Assembly (NCBI GenBank): GCA_017631875.1
Contig: JAGBSL010000020.1
Location: 1-64,000, forward strand
Reading direction: 5' to 3'
DNA: 64,000 bases
Source: Bacteroidales bacterium
Lineage (GTDB): Bacteria; Bacteroidota; Bacteroidia; Bacteroidales; UBA932
Part shown: piece by piece, positions 26,103 to 35,038 of the stretch
Numbering within the stretch: position 1 is the stretch's first letter
Layout: each line of letters opens with the position of its first letter
The notes under the pieces: model-generated
Database searches by the model: none
Seen by the model: only the letters and a program-made list of their open reading frames with translations
Told to the model about the DNA's origin: nothing
Made by a program: the position numbers and the translations under genes

Positions 26103-28166
26103 ATGAAGAAATTTTTATACGGCCTGCTGAGCATCCTCATGCTCAGCATGGTATCATGTAAGGAGCCGGAGCCTCAGGTTGAGGATCCTAAACCGCAGAT
26201 AAACATTGAAGAAGGTCTGGTGACTGAAAATTCAATCGAATTCTTCCTCAGTGCAACAGAAGCAGACGAGGTTGCTTATCATTTCATGGAGACAACCGAC
26301 GAGGTTCCTCTTCTCACCGTTGAGGGCCTTTTCAAGGGTGAAAATGTGTTCACAGCGAGCGCAGAGCCTGTGTCATTCGTGATGGAAAACCTTAAGCCTG
26401 AGACAGAATATACCGTATATGCTGCCGCTTCCAAGGAAGGTAAGTATTTCAGCGAGATAAAGGAACTCACCATCAATACAGCAGAAAAACCAAAGCTTCT
26501 GCAGTTCATCTCGAAGTCAAAGACTGGATTCTCATACAAGGTCAACGCAGAGGAAGGTCAGCAGTACTTCCACACATATCTTGAGGGATGGTATTTCGAG
26601 TACATGCTCGAGTCGGCAAAGTACGAGGATGGCGCAGAGTTCGACGAGAAGGTGTTCATCTGGAACCTTCTTGCTGACCATGGAATCTTCGACGAGTCGG
26701 CGAAGGAGTTCGAATGGTACACCGGAAAGGAGAACCCTATGCGTGGCGACGTTGCCTTCATCGTGCCGGGAACAAGATATTATGTGCTCACAGCCCTCTG
26801 GAACGAGGATATGGGAGGCTGGATCGAGAAGCCAGAGGTGATCGGTTTCGATCTTGAGGAGCCAGGTACTTCAAGCAGTACGGTCGACTGTTCTATCGAC
26901 GGCCTTTCCCCATATTCTGTTTCCATCCGTATGGAGATGGATTCTGACCAGGTAAGCTTCTACATGTGGGATTTCTTCGAGAAGAGCCAGTACAAGTCGT
27001 ATGTCGCTGAAAACGGAATAGAAGGAATAATGGCTTATGTATCCGAGTATGCTCTCGGCAAGGGTCAGGCAAAGGTGAATACCTATACCGACACATGGTC
27101 TGTAGACCCGGGTACTTCGTACATGCTTTGCGTATACGGCGTTGATCACAATGGTGACGAGTTCTATACAGAACTTGAAGTGGACGTGCCTATGCCGGAT
27201 GCTAAGATCCACCTCAGCATGGAACCATATGAGCGTGAGCTTGAGGGATACAACACATATAATACTTTCAAAGTATATGCGGAGTACGCGGATTTCGTAG
27301 ACCTTGACTATGCGAGCAGCGCATTCTATCTCGCAGGAGGTCCGATAGAGAAGGCTGCCTTTGATGCAATGGTTGAGGCTGTGGGTCTCAGCGGAACTCT
27401 CGAGGAGCTCGAAGCTCAGGGTGAGATGCTTTATGCGCTTGGACAGGCCAACTTCGGTCTCAATCCGGTATCAGTAGACGAGGAAGTTCTCGCAGCCCTT
27501 AACGACAGAGGCTTCTTCAACAAGATCTACACAGGCCTGAACCCTGATACAGAGTATGTATATATGGTGATGGCCCACTATGACGGCAAGATGATGTGCC
27601 GTCTGGCAACTGCCAAGACAGATCCGGCTCCGGTTGACGTTACCGAGTCAGAGGCTTATAAGGCATTCCTCGGCAACTGGGATGTTACAGGAATGGATAC
27701 GCAAAACTGGGATAATAAGAACGAGAAGACATTCCACCTTACAATCGACCGTCTTACAAGCAACAGAAGCTATAAGATCTACGGATGGTCTACAGGCACG
27801 CTCGGTGACCAGTTCCCGTTCGAGGCTGGCTTCGACGAGGCAAGCGGCAAGATGACGATCTCTACACCTCAGACTCTTGGTGAGGTCGAGATCGAGGGCA
27901 AGATCTATGAGGTCCGTTTCGTCGGTAAGGCAAGAAACAAATATGACCCTGATAACTTCATGGTTCTCTATGATTATGAGGGACTTGCATATAAGGTTAC
28001 CATGAACGATCCGTATCTGCACTTCAACTCTGAGTTCTTCCAGTACGCCGGCGAGTGGGTAGATTTCAAGTCTCTGTCATACGTATTCTATGACAAGGAG
28101 ACAAAAGAGTACTTCAAGGCTGAGCCTTACGATCTCACCCAGTTCCGGGTAAAAAGAGTGAACTGA
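26103..28166 (+). CDS. Large surface lipoprotein with fibronectin-III-like repeats, function unknown
   Basis: The start is the ATG at 26103 (687 residues); the frame is open 87 bases further upstream but that part overlaps aspS and does not look like a protein. The signal peptide and lipobox are LSILMLSMVSC (Cys near residue 19), followed by an acidic Glu/Pro stretch that may act as a surface-export signal. The body contains two or three beta-rich segments with ENLKPETEYTVYAAASK and LNPDTEYVYMVMAHYD, the usual edges of fibronectin type III folds. I do not recognise a specific family. It lies 10 bases after aspS and ends at a shared terminator. Confidence 0.75.
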   Translation: MKKFLYGLLSILMLSMVSCKEPEPQVEDPKPQINIEEGLVTENSIEFFLSATEADEVAYHFMETTDEVPLLTVEGLFKGENVFTASAEPVSFVMENLKPETEYTVYAAASKEGKYFSEIKELTINTAEKPKLLQFISKSKTGFSYKVNAEEGQQYFHTYLEGWYFEYMLESAKYEDGAEFDEKVFIWNLLADHGIFDESAKEFEWYTGKENPMRGDVAFIVPGTRYYVLTALWNEDMGGWIEKPEVIGFDLEEPGTSSSTVDCSIDGLSPYSVSIRMEMDSDQVSFYMWDFFEKSQYKSYVAENGIEGIMAYVSEYALGKGQAKVNTYTDTWSVDPGTSYMLCVYGVDHNGDEFYTELEVDVPMPDAKIHLSMEPYERELEGYNTYNTFKVYAEYADFVDLDYASSAFYLAGGPIEKAAFDAMVEAVGLSGTLEELEAQGEMLYALGQANFGLNPVSVDEEVLAALNDRGFFNKIYTGLNPDTEYVYMVMAHYDGKMMCRLATAKTDPAPVDVTESEAYKAFLGNWDVTGMDTQNWDNKNEKTFHLTIDRLTSNRSYKIYGWSTGTLGDQFPFEAGFDEASGKMTISTPQTLGEVEIEGKIYEVRFVGKARNKYDPDNFMVLYDYEGLAYKVTMNDPYLHFNSEFFQYAGEWVDFKSLSYVFYDKETKEYFKAEPYDLTQFRVKRVN

Positions 28167-28172
28167 TAAACT

Positions 28173-28202
28173 AAAGGGTTGCAAGTTATCTTGCAACCCT
28201 TT
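28173..28202. terminator. Bidirectional terminator containing the stop codon of the epimerase gene
   Basis: A 13-bp perfect stem (AAAGGGTTGCAAG and complement) with loop TTAT. It ends the lipoprotein gene (plus), followed by TTTCTATTATTT. The minus-strand stop codon of the epimerase lies in the loop (28186-28188), and its last codons form one arm. Confidence 0.85.
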
Positions 28203-29403
28203 CTATTATTTCCATACACATTCGGCCGTTGTGGTAAGGACATTTCCAGAAGCCGGCCTTATCGTCCTCGCGGTTGATGGAGCCGTCTGCACGCACACTC
28301 CAGAACCATTCGCCATTTTCATGGTCAATGATATGCGCCTTGATGAATTCCCAGTTCGTCAAGGCGTTTTTCATGCCAGCAGATGATCCGAAATGGTCCC
28401 ATAGATTGAAATGGCCTACGACGCTTTCTGCCTGCACCCACCAGTGGCGGTCACCGTCCGCATGCCCGTCATGACCTTCTCTTTCGTATATCATTCCTCC
28501 TTCCGGCGTGAATCCTTCGCCAGCTGCAGAGGCTATCTGAGGAACCAGTTTCTCTACACGTTCCAAAACATCTGTGTCTCCCAGCACCAGCGCAGCTTCG
28601 TGCAGAAGCCATGAGGCCTCGATGTCGTGGCCGTAGGAAATCGTCTCTGACCTGCATTCCCATTCGTCGTTAAAGAACAGCCTAAGGTGTCCGTCACTTC
28701 CTGTTATATGCTTAAGGAAAACCTCAATCAAATCCTTCAGACGTTCTTTCAAAAGAGAACTTCCCCAGACTCTGTAAAGACAGGTATATGCCTCAAGCAC
28801 ATGCAGATGGGTGTTCATTGTCTTGCTTTCATTTGCATCCTTGTCGCTTAGCCTCATATCCTCGATAGGGGCCCATGTGCGTGTGAATGCCTCGAAATAG
28901 CCTCCGCGAACAGGGTCATAGCTATGGTATTCTATGGCGTTGAACAGCTTTATGGCGTATTCCAGAGCCTTTGCGTCGCCGGTGGCACGGTTGAGCTCCG
29001 CAAGTCCATAAATGGTGAAGGCTATGGCGTATATCTGCTTTTTTGTATCCAGCGGTGTTCCGTCAGGGTTCAATGACCAGTAGGTGCCTCCGAATTCTGC
29101 ATCGTAGAATTTGCCGATAAGCAGGTCTCTTGCCTTCAGGGCCATTTCCAGGTACTCCTTATTGCCTAGAATCCTGCATGCTGACGCGAATGTCCATAAT
29201 ATACGTGCAGCCATGATGTTGCCCACGGGTGCTGTCGGGTCAAGGTTTTCCGTGCCGTCCATGCATCCGTGGAATCCTCCGTCTGGATTGCACATGTTTT
29301 CCATCCAATAAGGAAGTATGTTCTCGGTCAGTTCCTTCTTCATCTGCGCGGCGAGAGCTCTTGCGGCAAACAGCTCGGCGGGTGTTTTCTCTTTATGGGC
29401 CAT
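28186..29403 (-). CDS. Cellobiose 2-epimerase (AGE superfamily)
   Basis: Cytosolic epimerase of the N-acylglucosamine 2-epimerase superfamily, 405 residues. It turns the reducing-end glucose of beta-1,4 disaccharides into mannose and back. Landmarks are PYWMENMCNPDGGFHG, YWSLNPDGTP, the catalytic His in YGHDIEASWLLHEA, and the His in HWWVQAESVVGHFN. In Bacteroides fragilis this enzyme turns mannobiose into mannosylglucose for a GH130 phosphorylase; the same phosphorylase lies in this locus (46198-47355). It is divergent from the AraC regulator. A plain AGE/renin-binding protein is the alternative, but context favours cellobiose 2-epimerase. Confidence 0.9.
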   Translation of the reverse strand: MAHKEKTPAELFAARALAAQMKKELTENILPYWMENMCNPDGGFHGCMDGTENLDPTAPVGNIMAARILWTFASACRILGNKEYLEMALKARDLLIGKFYDAEFGGTYWSLNPDGTPLDTKKQIYAIAFTIYGLAELNRATGDAKALEYAIKLFNAIEYHSYDPVRGGYFEAFTRTWAPIEDMRLSDKDANESKTMNTHLHVLEAYTCLYRVWGSSLLKERLKDLIEVFLKHITGSDGHLRLFFNDEWECRSETISYGHDIEASWLLHEAALVLGDTDVLERVEKLVPQIASAAGEGFTPEGGMIYEREGHDGHADGDRHWWVQAESVVGHFNLWDHFGSSAGMKNALTNWEFIKAHIIDHENGEWFWSVRADGSINREDDKAGFWKCPYHNGRMCMEIIERVAR

Positions 29404-29522
29404 AGGTGAGGTGTTTTGCGCAAATATAGATAGAAAAGGGTAAAATCATGTATATTGGAGTAATATATTAGTTTGTATGTTAAAATAATATCATAATTTT
29501 CAAAATTTCGTATATTTGCGAT

Positions 29523-30401
29523 ATGGCAAAGGTTTTTACGGAAATAACGAGGCTTTCTGACAAGGATTGCTTCTATATTGTGGAGCGTCACAAGACGGAA
29601 TTCACATATCCGCTGCATCAGCATGCCGAGTTTGAGCTTAACTTCATAGAGCATGGCAAAGGTGTGCGCAGAATCGTGGGTGATAGCGTAGAGGAGATAG
29701 GGGATTATGAGCTGGTACTGCTTGGTGGTGAGGAACTTGAGCATGTCTGGGAGCAGGGCAGATGCAAGTCGAAGGACATCAGGGAAATCACGATACAGTT
29801 TTCAGAGGACATATTTGGGGATGGCCTTCTGTCCAAGAATCAATTTGCGTCTATCAAGCGCATGCTGGAGCGTGCCGGACACGGCCTGTCGTTTTCGCTG
29901 AACTCCATAATGAAGATTTATTCTACTCTGGACACTATCGCCAGCGAGCCTGAGCGCTTCGTGCAGTTCCTGAAGACCTTATATATTCTATATGAACTCT
30001 CTGTAGCAGAGGATGCAAGAGTCCTTGCCTCCGGTGCGTTCTCTCATTCGGAAAAACCTTCGGAAAGCGGTAGAATACAGAAGGTTAAGCAATATGTAGT
30101 AGATCATTATTCTGAGCCGCTGAAGCTTTCTGATCTTGCGGAACTGGTGGGAATGAGTCCGGTCTCGTTCAGCCGCTTCTTCCATCAGAGGACAGGCCGA
30201 ACCCTGTCCGAATATATAGTGGACATCCGTCTTGGGTTTGCTGCGAGGATGCTTGTGGACTCACCTAAAAACATCTCTGAAATCTGCTACGAGTGCGGAT
30301 TCAATAACCTTTCCAATTTTAACCGTATTTTCAAGGCCAGGAGGAACTGTACGCCTAGAGAATTCAGGTCAATGTACAAGAAAAACAAGGTTATTGTTTA
30401 A
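29523..30401 (+). CDS. AraC-family transcriptional regulator of the mannan locus
   Basis: A 292-residue activator. The N-terminal half is a cupin-like sugar-sensing domain (EFTYPLHQHAEFELNFIEHG). The last 100 residues form the double helix-turn-helix, with LKLSDLAELVGMSPVSFSRF and ISEICYECGFNNLSNFNRIF, the second being the AraC signature. It sits between the epimerase and the long mannan operon, so it likely responds to mannan-derived sugars. This differs from PULs run by hybrid two-component systems or ECF sigma/anti-sigma pairs. A TATATTTG at 29511-29518 lies almost on the start codon, so its own promoter is unclear. Confidence 0.88.
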   Translation: MAKVFTEITRLSDKDCFYIVERHKTEFTYPLHQHAEFELNFIEHGKGVRRIVGDSVEEIGDYELVLLGGEELEHVWEQGRCKSKDIREITIQFSEDIFGDGLLSKNQFASIKRMLERAGHGLSFSLNSIMKIYSTLDTIASEPERFVQFLKTLYILYELSVAEDARVLASGAFSHSEKPSESGRIQKVKQYVVDHYSEPLKLSDLAELVGMSPVSFSRFFHQRTGRTLSEYIVDIRLGFAARMLVDSPKNISEICYECGFNNLSNFNRIFKARRNCTPREFRSMYKKNKVIV

Positions 30402-30428
30402 ATTTCATCATTATTGGATAAAATTGTA

Positions 30429-30460
30429 TTTGTTTGACTTTTGCGGTTTCGTTAAATTTG
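30429..30460 (+). promoter_or_regulatory. Bacteroidales-type promoter of the mannan operon
   Basis: TTTG (30429-30432), 20 bases, TAAATTTG (30453-30460): a complete match to the Bacteroides consensus. It lies 30 bp before the ATG of the GH5_7 gene and just after the AraC gene. Confidence 0.7.
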
Positions 30461-30490
30461 CGTTATCATAATTGAAGCGCTAAAATTTTG

Positions 30491-31804
30491 ATGAAACTAA
30501 CCAAGGTCATTACGGCCCTGACTGCAGTCGCCCTTCTTCTTTTGGGCTCATGTCAGGTTCAAAGACCGTCTTTCGCTCATGTGGAAGACGGCATGTTCGT
30601 CTGTGGTGGCTATCCTTCCCACTTTATCGGCACTAACTTCTGGTACGGCGCCATCCTCGGCAGCGAGGGTGAAGGCGGCGACCGTGCGCGTCTAGAGGCG
30701 GAGCTTGATACGCTTAAAGCATTGGGAATGACCAATCTGCGTGTCCTTGTGGGTGGTGACGGTCCTGACGGCATCCCTACACGTGTCAGCCCTACGCTCC
30801 AAAAGGAGCCGGGTGTGTACAATGACACCATCTTCCGCGGCCTGGACTATCTGCTCGCCGAAATGGCCGAGCGAGGCATGAAAGCCGTCCTCTACATCAA
30901 CAACTCATGGGAGTGGTCCGGCGGATACGGAATGTATCTCGAGTGGGCCGGTGCCGGCAAGGCCCTGATTCCTGCGGAGTCGGGTTATGTGCCTTTCATG
31001 GAGTCCGTTTCACGATTTGTGACAAACGAAAAGGCTAAGGAGTTGTATTACAACCATGTAAAGCATGTCGTAAGCCGCACGAATACGGTAACTGGAAAGG
31101 CTTACAAGGATGATCCGACCATTTTCTCATGGCAGATAGGCAACGAACCTCGCTGCTTCAGGAATGACCCTGAAGGCCAGGCGGCGTTCGTTGATTTCAT
31201 GTGGACCTCTGCCGCCCTCATCAAGTCGCTCGATCCTAACCATATGGTTTCTTCAGGAAGCGAGGGTTCATGGGGCTGCGAGAATGACATGGATCTTTAC
31301 GAAAGGATCCATTCATGTCCGGACATCGACTACATGAATATCCACATCTGGCCGTATAACTGGAGTTGGGTACGCGAGAACACCCTCCAGACAAATCTCC
31401 CGACAGCAATCGAAAACACAGACAGATATATCGACGAGCACCTTGCCTTGGCGGCGAAATACGGAAAGCCTGTGGTGCTTGAGGAGTTCGGCTTCCCTCG
31501 CGATGACTTCCAGTTCGCTCAAGGTACTCCGACGACATCCCGTGACACATACTACAGACATGTGTTTGCGCGCATAGCGGAGTCGGCGCAGGAAGGAGGC
31601 TTGTTTGCAGGACTGAACTTCTGGGGATGGGGAGGCCTGGCCGGCCAGTCGGAGACAAACCTTTACTGGCACCGAGGTGACGACTATTGCGGGGATCCGG
31701 CCCAGGAGCAGCAGGGACTCAATTCCGTATATGCATGCGACGCGTCGACAATCAAGGTGATAAAGACAGCAACCGAAGCCGTTGAAAAGGCTTTGCAGAG
31801 ATAG
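30491..31804 (+). CDS. Beta-mannanase lipoprotein, GH5_7-like
   Basis: Endo-beta-1,4-mannanase that cuts the backbone of mannan or glucomannan. The ATG at 30491 gives 437 residues; a TTG one codon earlier is not needed. The signal ends in a lipobox (LLLLGSC, Cys near residue 20), so it is anchored, probably on the surface. GH5 landmarks are FIGTNFWYG, the acid/base Glu219 in WQIGNEPR and the nucleophile Glu332 in VVLEEFGF. NFWGWGG near the end is frequent in subfamily 7 mannanases. It is the first gene after the promoter and AraC gene, with the SusC gene 61 bp downstream. Confidence 0.9.
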   Translation: MKLTKVITALTAVALLLLGSCQVQRPSFAHVEDGMFVCGGYPSHFIGTNFWYGAILGSEGEGGDRARLEAELDTLKALGMTNLRVLVGGDGPDGIPTRVSPTLQKEPGVYNDTIFRGLDYLLAEMAERGMKAVLYINNSWEWSGGYGMYLEWAGAGKALIPAESGYVPFMESVSRFVTNEKAKELYYNHVKHVVSRTNTVTGKAYKDDPTIFSWQIGNEPRCFRNDPEGQAAFVDFMWTSAALIKSLDPNHMVSSGSEGSWGCENDMDLYERIHSCPDIDYMNIHIWPYNWSWVRENTLQTNLPTAIENTDRYIDEHLALAAKYGKPVVLEEFGFPRDDFQFAQGTPTTSRDTYYRHVFARIAESAQEGGLFAGLNFWGWGGLAGQSETNLYWHRGDDYCGDPAQEQQGLNSVYACDASTIKVIKTATEAVEKALQR

Positions 31805-31865
31805 AAAAATTACATAAACATGTATTTTTATTAATAACCAAACTAATTAACTAACCCTATTCACT

Positions 31866-34800
31866 ATGGAAAGGAAAAGGCTAACTCAAGTGTTCGGATT
31901 GGTAGCGGTACTGCTTCTGATCTCCGGACAAATCTTCGCCCAGAACCTTAACGTACATGGTAAGGTACTGGATGAAAATGGGGAAGGCTTGATCGGAGCC
32001 GGTGTGGTGATCCAAGGAACTACACAGGGTACGATTACAGACATCGACGGAAGCTATCAGCTTTCTGTTCCCCAGGGTGCTACGCTCGAATTTTCTTGCG
32101 TAGGCTACAAGGCGCAGCTGGTTCAGGTGACTGGACCAAACCTTACTGTGACTTTGGCTCCAGACTCGAAGCTTATCGATGAGTCAGTGGTAGTCGCTTA
32201 TGGTTCGCAGAACAAGGTTACCATCACAGGTGCTGTGACTGCAGTTGGCGGTGACGCACTCATGAAGTCGCCAGTGCCTAACGTGGCAAATGCTCTCCAG
32301 GGAAATCTCCCGGGTGTGACAGCAGTCCAGCCATCAGGTATGCCAGGTGCTGACGAGCCTGTCATCAGAATCCGTGGAGTCGGCTCCCTCAACAGTGCCG
32401 AGCCTCTCGTTCTGGTCGACGGTGTGGAGCGTCCGTTCTCTCAGCTCGACCCTAACGAAATCGAGAGTATCTCTGTCCTCAAGGACGCATCTGCAACAGC
32501 TGTATTCGGTGTGCGCGGTGCAAACGGTGTAATCCTCGTTACAACAAAGCGTGGTGAGGTTGGAAAGGCTTCAGTTTCTGCATCTTTCAGCACAGCGGCG
32601 CAGACAATCTCGCAGTTCATCGACTTCGCAGACTCGTACACTTACGGCCAGATGTGGAACTATACAGCGATCACTGATGCCCTTGATCCGGCAGAGTGGC
32701 CAGGTTCTGTGAATATTGCAGACTATACACCTTACGCTAATAACGGTATCCGTTTCAATCAGGAGGTTATGGAGCATTTCCGCACAGGAGACATGCCTAC
32801 AACATTCCCTAACACTGACTGGATCGACTACATCATGAACGATGTGGCTCTGCAGGAGCAGGCAAACGTAAACGTATCAGGCGGTACTGACAAGGTGCGC
32901 TACTTCGTTTCTGCCGGTTTCCTCAACCAGAACTCGCTCCTCAAGACTTTCTCTGAGAACAAGAACGAGACATTCGATTTCCAGCGTCTGAACTACCGTG
33001 CAAACCTCGATATCGACATCACAAAGCGCAGTACTCTCTCCCTCACCCTCGGCGGACGTATGCAGGACCGCAACACAATGGGTGGTGGTGAAGGATTCCT
33101 CTTCCGCTATCTCCAGGGAGCTACTCCATACGCAGGTATCGGAATCGATGCCTCAGGACGTCATATCATTTCGGATTCAAACATCGTAGGTCCTTTCGAC
33201 CGTGACGCCCTTTCTAACTACTATAATCTCGGTTACGAGAACCAGAGCACTAACGCCCTCAACTTCGATATCCAGTACAAGCTCGATATGGGCTTCCTTA
33301 CAAAGGGCTTGGATTTCAAGGTAAAGGCTTCTTATAACTCAGAGTATACAGCTCAGAAGTATCGTCAGAACGGTTATGGTACAGGTGTACACTATGTTGC
33401 AACCATCGTAGACGGTCAGGAAGTTCTCCGTAAGGAAAACGTTACATGGCCTATCCCTTACAGCGAAGGCAAGTGGGGAAGCCGTAACTGGTATGCTGAG
33501 GCAAGCTTCAACTATGCACGCCGCTTCGGCAAGCATAATGTGGGCGCCCTCCTCCTCTACAACCAGAGCAAGACTTATTATCCATGGGATTCAGACGGCA
33601 GCATCTACCAGTCTATCCCTAAGGGTTATGTAGGTCTCGTGGGCCGTATCACTTATGACTATGACACCAAGTATCTCCTTGACCTTAACATCGGTTACAA
33701 CGGATCTGAGAACTTTGCACCTGGTAAGCGCTACGGTACATTCCCTTCAGTATCAGTTGGTTGGATCCCTTCACAGGAAGAGTGGTGGGCACCTGTCAAG
33801 AACGTGATCAGCTACTTGAAGTTCCGCGGATCTTACGGTCTCGTAGGTAACGACAACACAAACGGTGCACGTTTCCTCTATCTCCCTGGTACATGGCAGT
33901 TCTATAACGGTTCTATGACTTGGAACCCTCAGGAGCGCGGTGCAAACTTCGGTGTGAACGGTAACTGGCTTCCAGCAGTCAAGGAGCTTACCGCAGGTAA
34001 CCCTAACGTTACATGGGAGAAGGCTACAAAGATCAATATCGGTATGGATGCAGGATTCTTCCAGGATAAGCTCCATGCTTATGTCGACTTCTTCTGGGAG
34101 GACCGTAAGGACATCCTCGTGTCTAACGAATCTACACTTCCTGCAGTTACTTCGCTCCCTGCAAACTACGTGAACGAAGGCCGCGTGAAGAACCACGGTT
34201 TCGAGGTTACATTGAACTGGGAGCAGAAGATCGGTGACTTCCGTTACTCTATCTCTCCAAACTTTGCGTTTGCAAGAAACCAGATCATCGAGATGCTTGA
34301 GGTTCCGCCTATGTATGAGTACCTCAGCCGTACAGGTCTCCCTGTAGGACAGCGTTTCGGTTATGACCTCTTCGAGTTCTATGAGCCAGGCGCAACTGAG
34401 GAGCGCTACTTCGCAAAGTATGGCGTTGAAATGCCAGATCAGGTAAACCCTATCAAGCCAGGAGACTGCGTCTATGTGGACTTGAACGGTGACAAAGTCA
34501 TCGATGCAAATGACCAGAAGCCTCTCGGTTACACTGATAACCCTGAAATCACTTACTCTGTCAACTTCAACTTCCAGTGGAAGGGTCTCGACTTCACAAT
34601 GCTGTGGATCGGTGCTGACCATGTGAGCCGCTCGCTCAACGGATACTTCCGTGACCAGTTCGGTTCTACAAACACATCAGCCCTCACTCAGTATGTGGCA
34701 GACAACTCATGGACAGAAGATAACACAGATGCTCTCCTTCCTCGTATTTCGTTCACAAACCGCGTTCACAACAACCGTGACTCACAGGCTTGGGTGATCA

Positions 34801-35027
34801 ACTCAAGATATGTACGTCTGAAGAACGTCGAGGTCGGATACGCATTTGTTCCTAAGCAGAAGGATGCATTCTTTAATTATATAAGAGTGTACGCTTCAGG
34901 TAACAACCTTCTCACTTTCGCAGACTTCAAGGGTAATGACCCTGAAGCACCTGGATCAGGACTTGACTATGGAGTACGTTATCCGATGACACGTCTTTTC
35001 AACATCGGTGTACAGGTTAACTTCTAA
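31866..35027 (+). CDS. SusC/RagA TonB-dependent outer-membrane transporter (first pair)
   Basis: Outer-membrane barrel that imports oligosaccharides using TonB energy, 1053 residues. After the signal peptide comes a carboxypeptidase-D-like regulatory domain (VHGKVLDENGEGLIGAGV, residues about 28-110). The plug follows, with SVVVAYGSQ as the TonB-box region, LVLVDGVERP and NGVILVTTKRG, then the 22-strand barrel. It ends with Phe (GVQVNF), the barrel assembly signature. Its SusD partner follows after 11 bases. Codon use is strongly biased, so high expression is likely. Confidence 0.95.
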   Translation: MERKRLTQVFGLVAVLLLISGQIFAQNLNVHGKVLDENGEGLIGAGVVIQGTTQGTITDIDGSYQLSVPQGATLEFSCVGYKAQLVQVTGPNLTVTLAPDSKLIDESVVVAYGSQNKVTITGAVTAVGGDALMKSPVPNVANALQGNLPGVTAVQPSGMPGADEPVIRIRGVGSLNSAEPLVLVDGVERPFSQLDPNEIESISVLKDASATAVFGVRGANGVILVTTKRGEVGKASVSASFSTAAQTISQFIDFADSYTYGQMWNYTAITDALDPAEWPGSVNIADYTPYANNGIRFNQEVMEHFRTGDMPTTFPNTDWIDYIMNDVALQEQANVNVSGGTDKVRYFVSAGFLNQNSLLKTFSENKNETFDFQRLNYRANLDIDITKRSTLSLTLGGRMQDRNTMGGGEGFLFRYLQGATPYAGIGIDASGRHIISDSNIVGPFDRDALSNYYNLGYENQSTNALNFDIQYKLDMGFLTKGLDFKVKASYNSEYTAQKYRQNGYGTGVHYVATIVDGQEVLRKENVTWPIPYSEGKWGSRNWYAEASFNYARRFGKHNVGALLLYNQSKTYYPWDSDGSIYQSIPKGYVGLVGRITYDYDTKYLLDLNIGYNGSENFAPGKRYGTFPSVSVGWIPSQEEWWAPVKNVISYLKFRGSYGLVGNDNTNGARFLYLPGTWQFYNGSMTWNPQERGANFGVNGNWLPAVKELTAGNPNVTWEKATKINIGMDAGFFQDKLHAYVDFFWEDRKDILVSNESTLPAVTSLPANYVNEGRVKNHGFEVTLNWEQKIGDFRYSISPNFAFARNQIIEMLEVPPMYEYLSRTGLPVGQRFGYDLFEFYEPGATEERYFAKYGVEMPDQVNPIKPGDCVYVDLNGDKVIDANDQKPLGYTDNPEITYSVNFNFQWKGLDFTMLWIGADHVSRSLNGYFRDQFGSTNTSALTQYVADNSWTEDNTDALLPRISFTNRVHNNRDSQAWVINSRYVRLKNVEVGYAFVPKQKDAFFNYIRVYASGNNLLTFADFKGNDPEAPGSGLDYGVRYPMTRLFNIGVQVNF

Positions 35028-35038
35028 TACTTTATGAG

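Noticed and set aside
33771..34622. 283-codon open frame opposite the first SusC gene
   Set aside because: Shadow of a strongly codon-biased gene; the composition is not protein-like.
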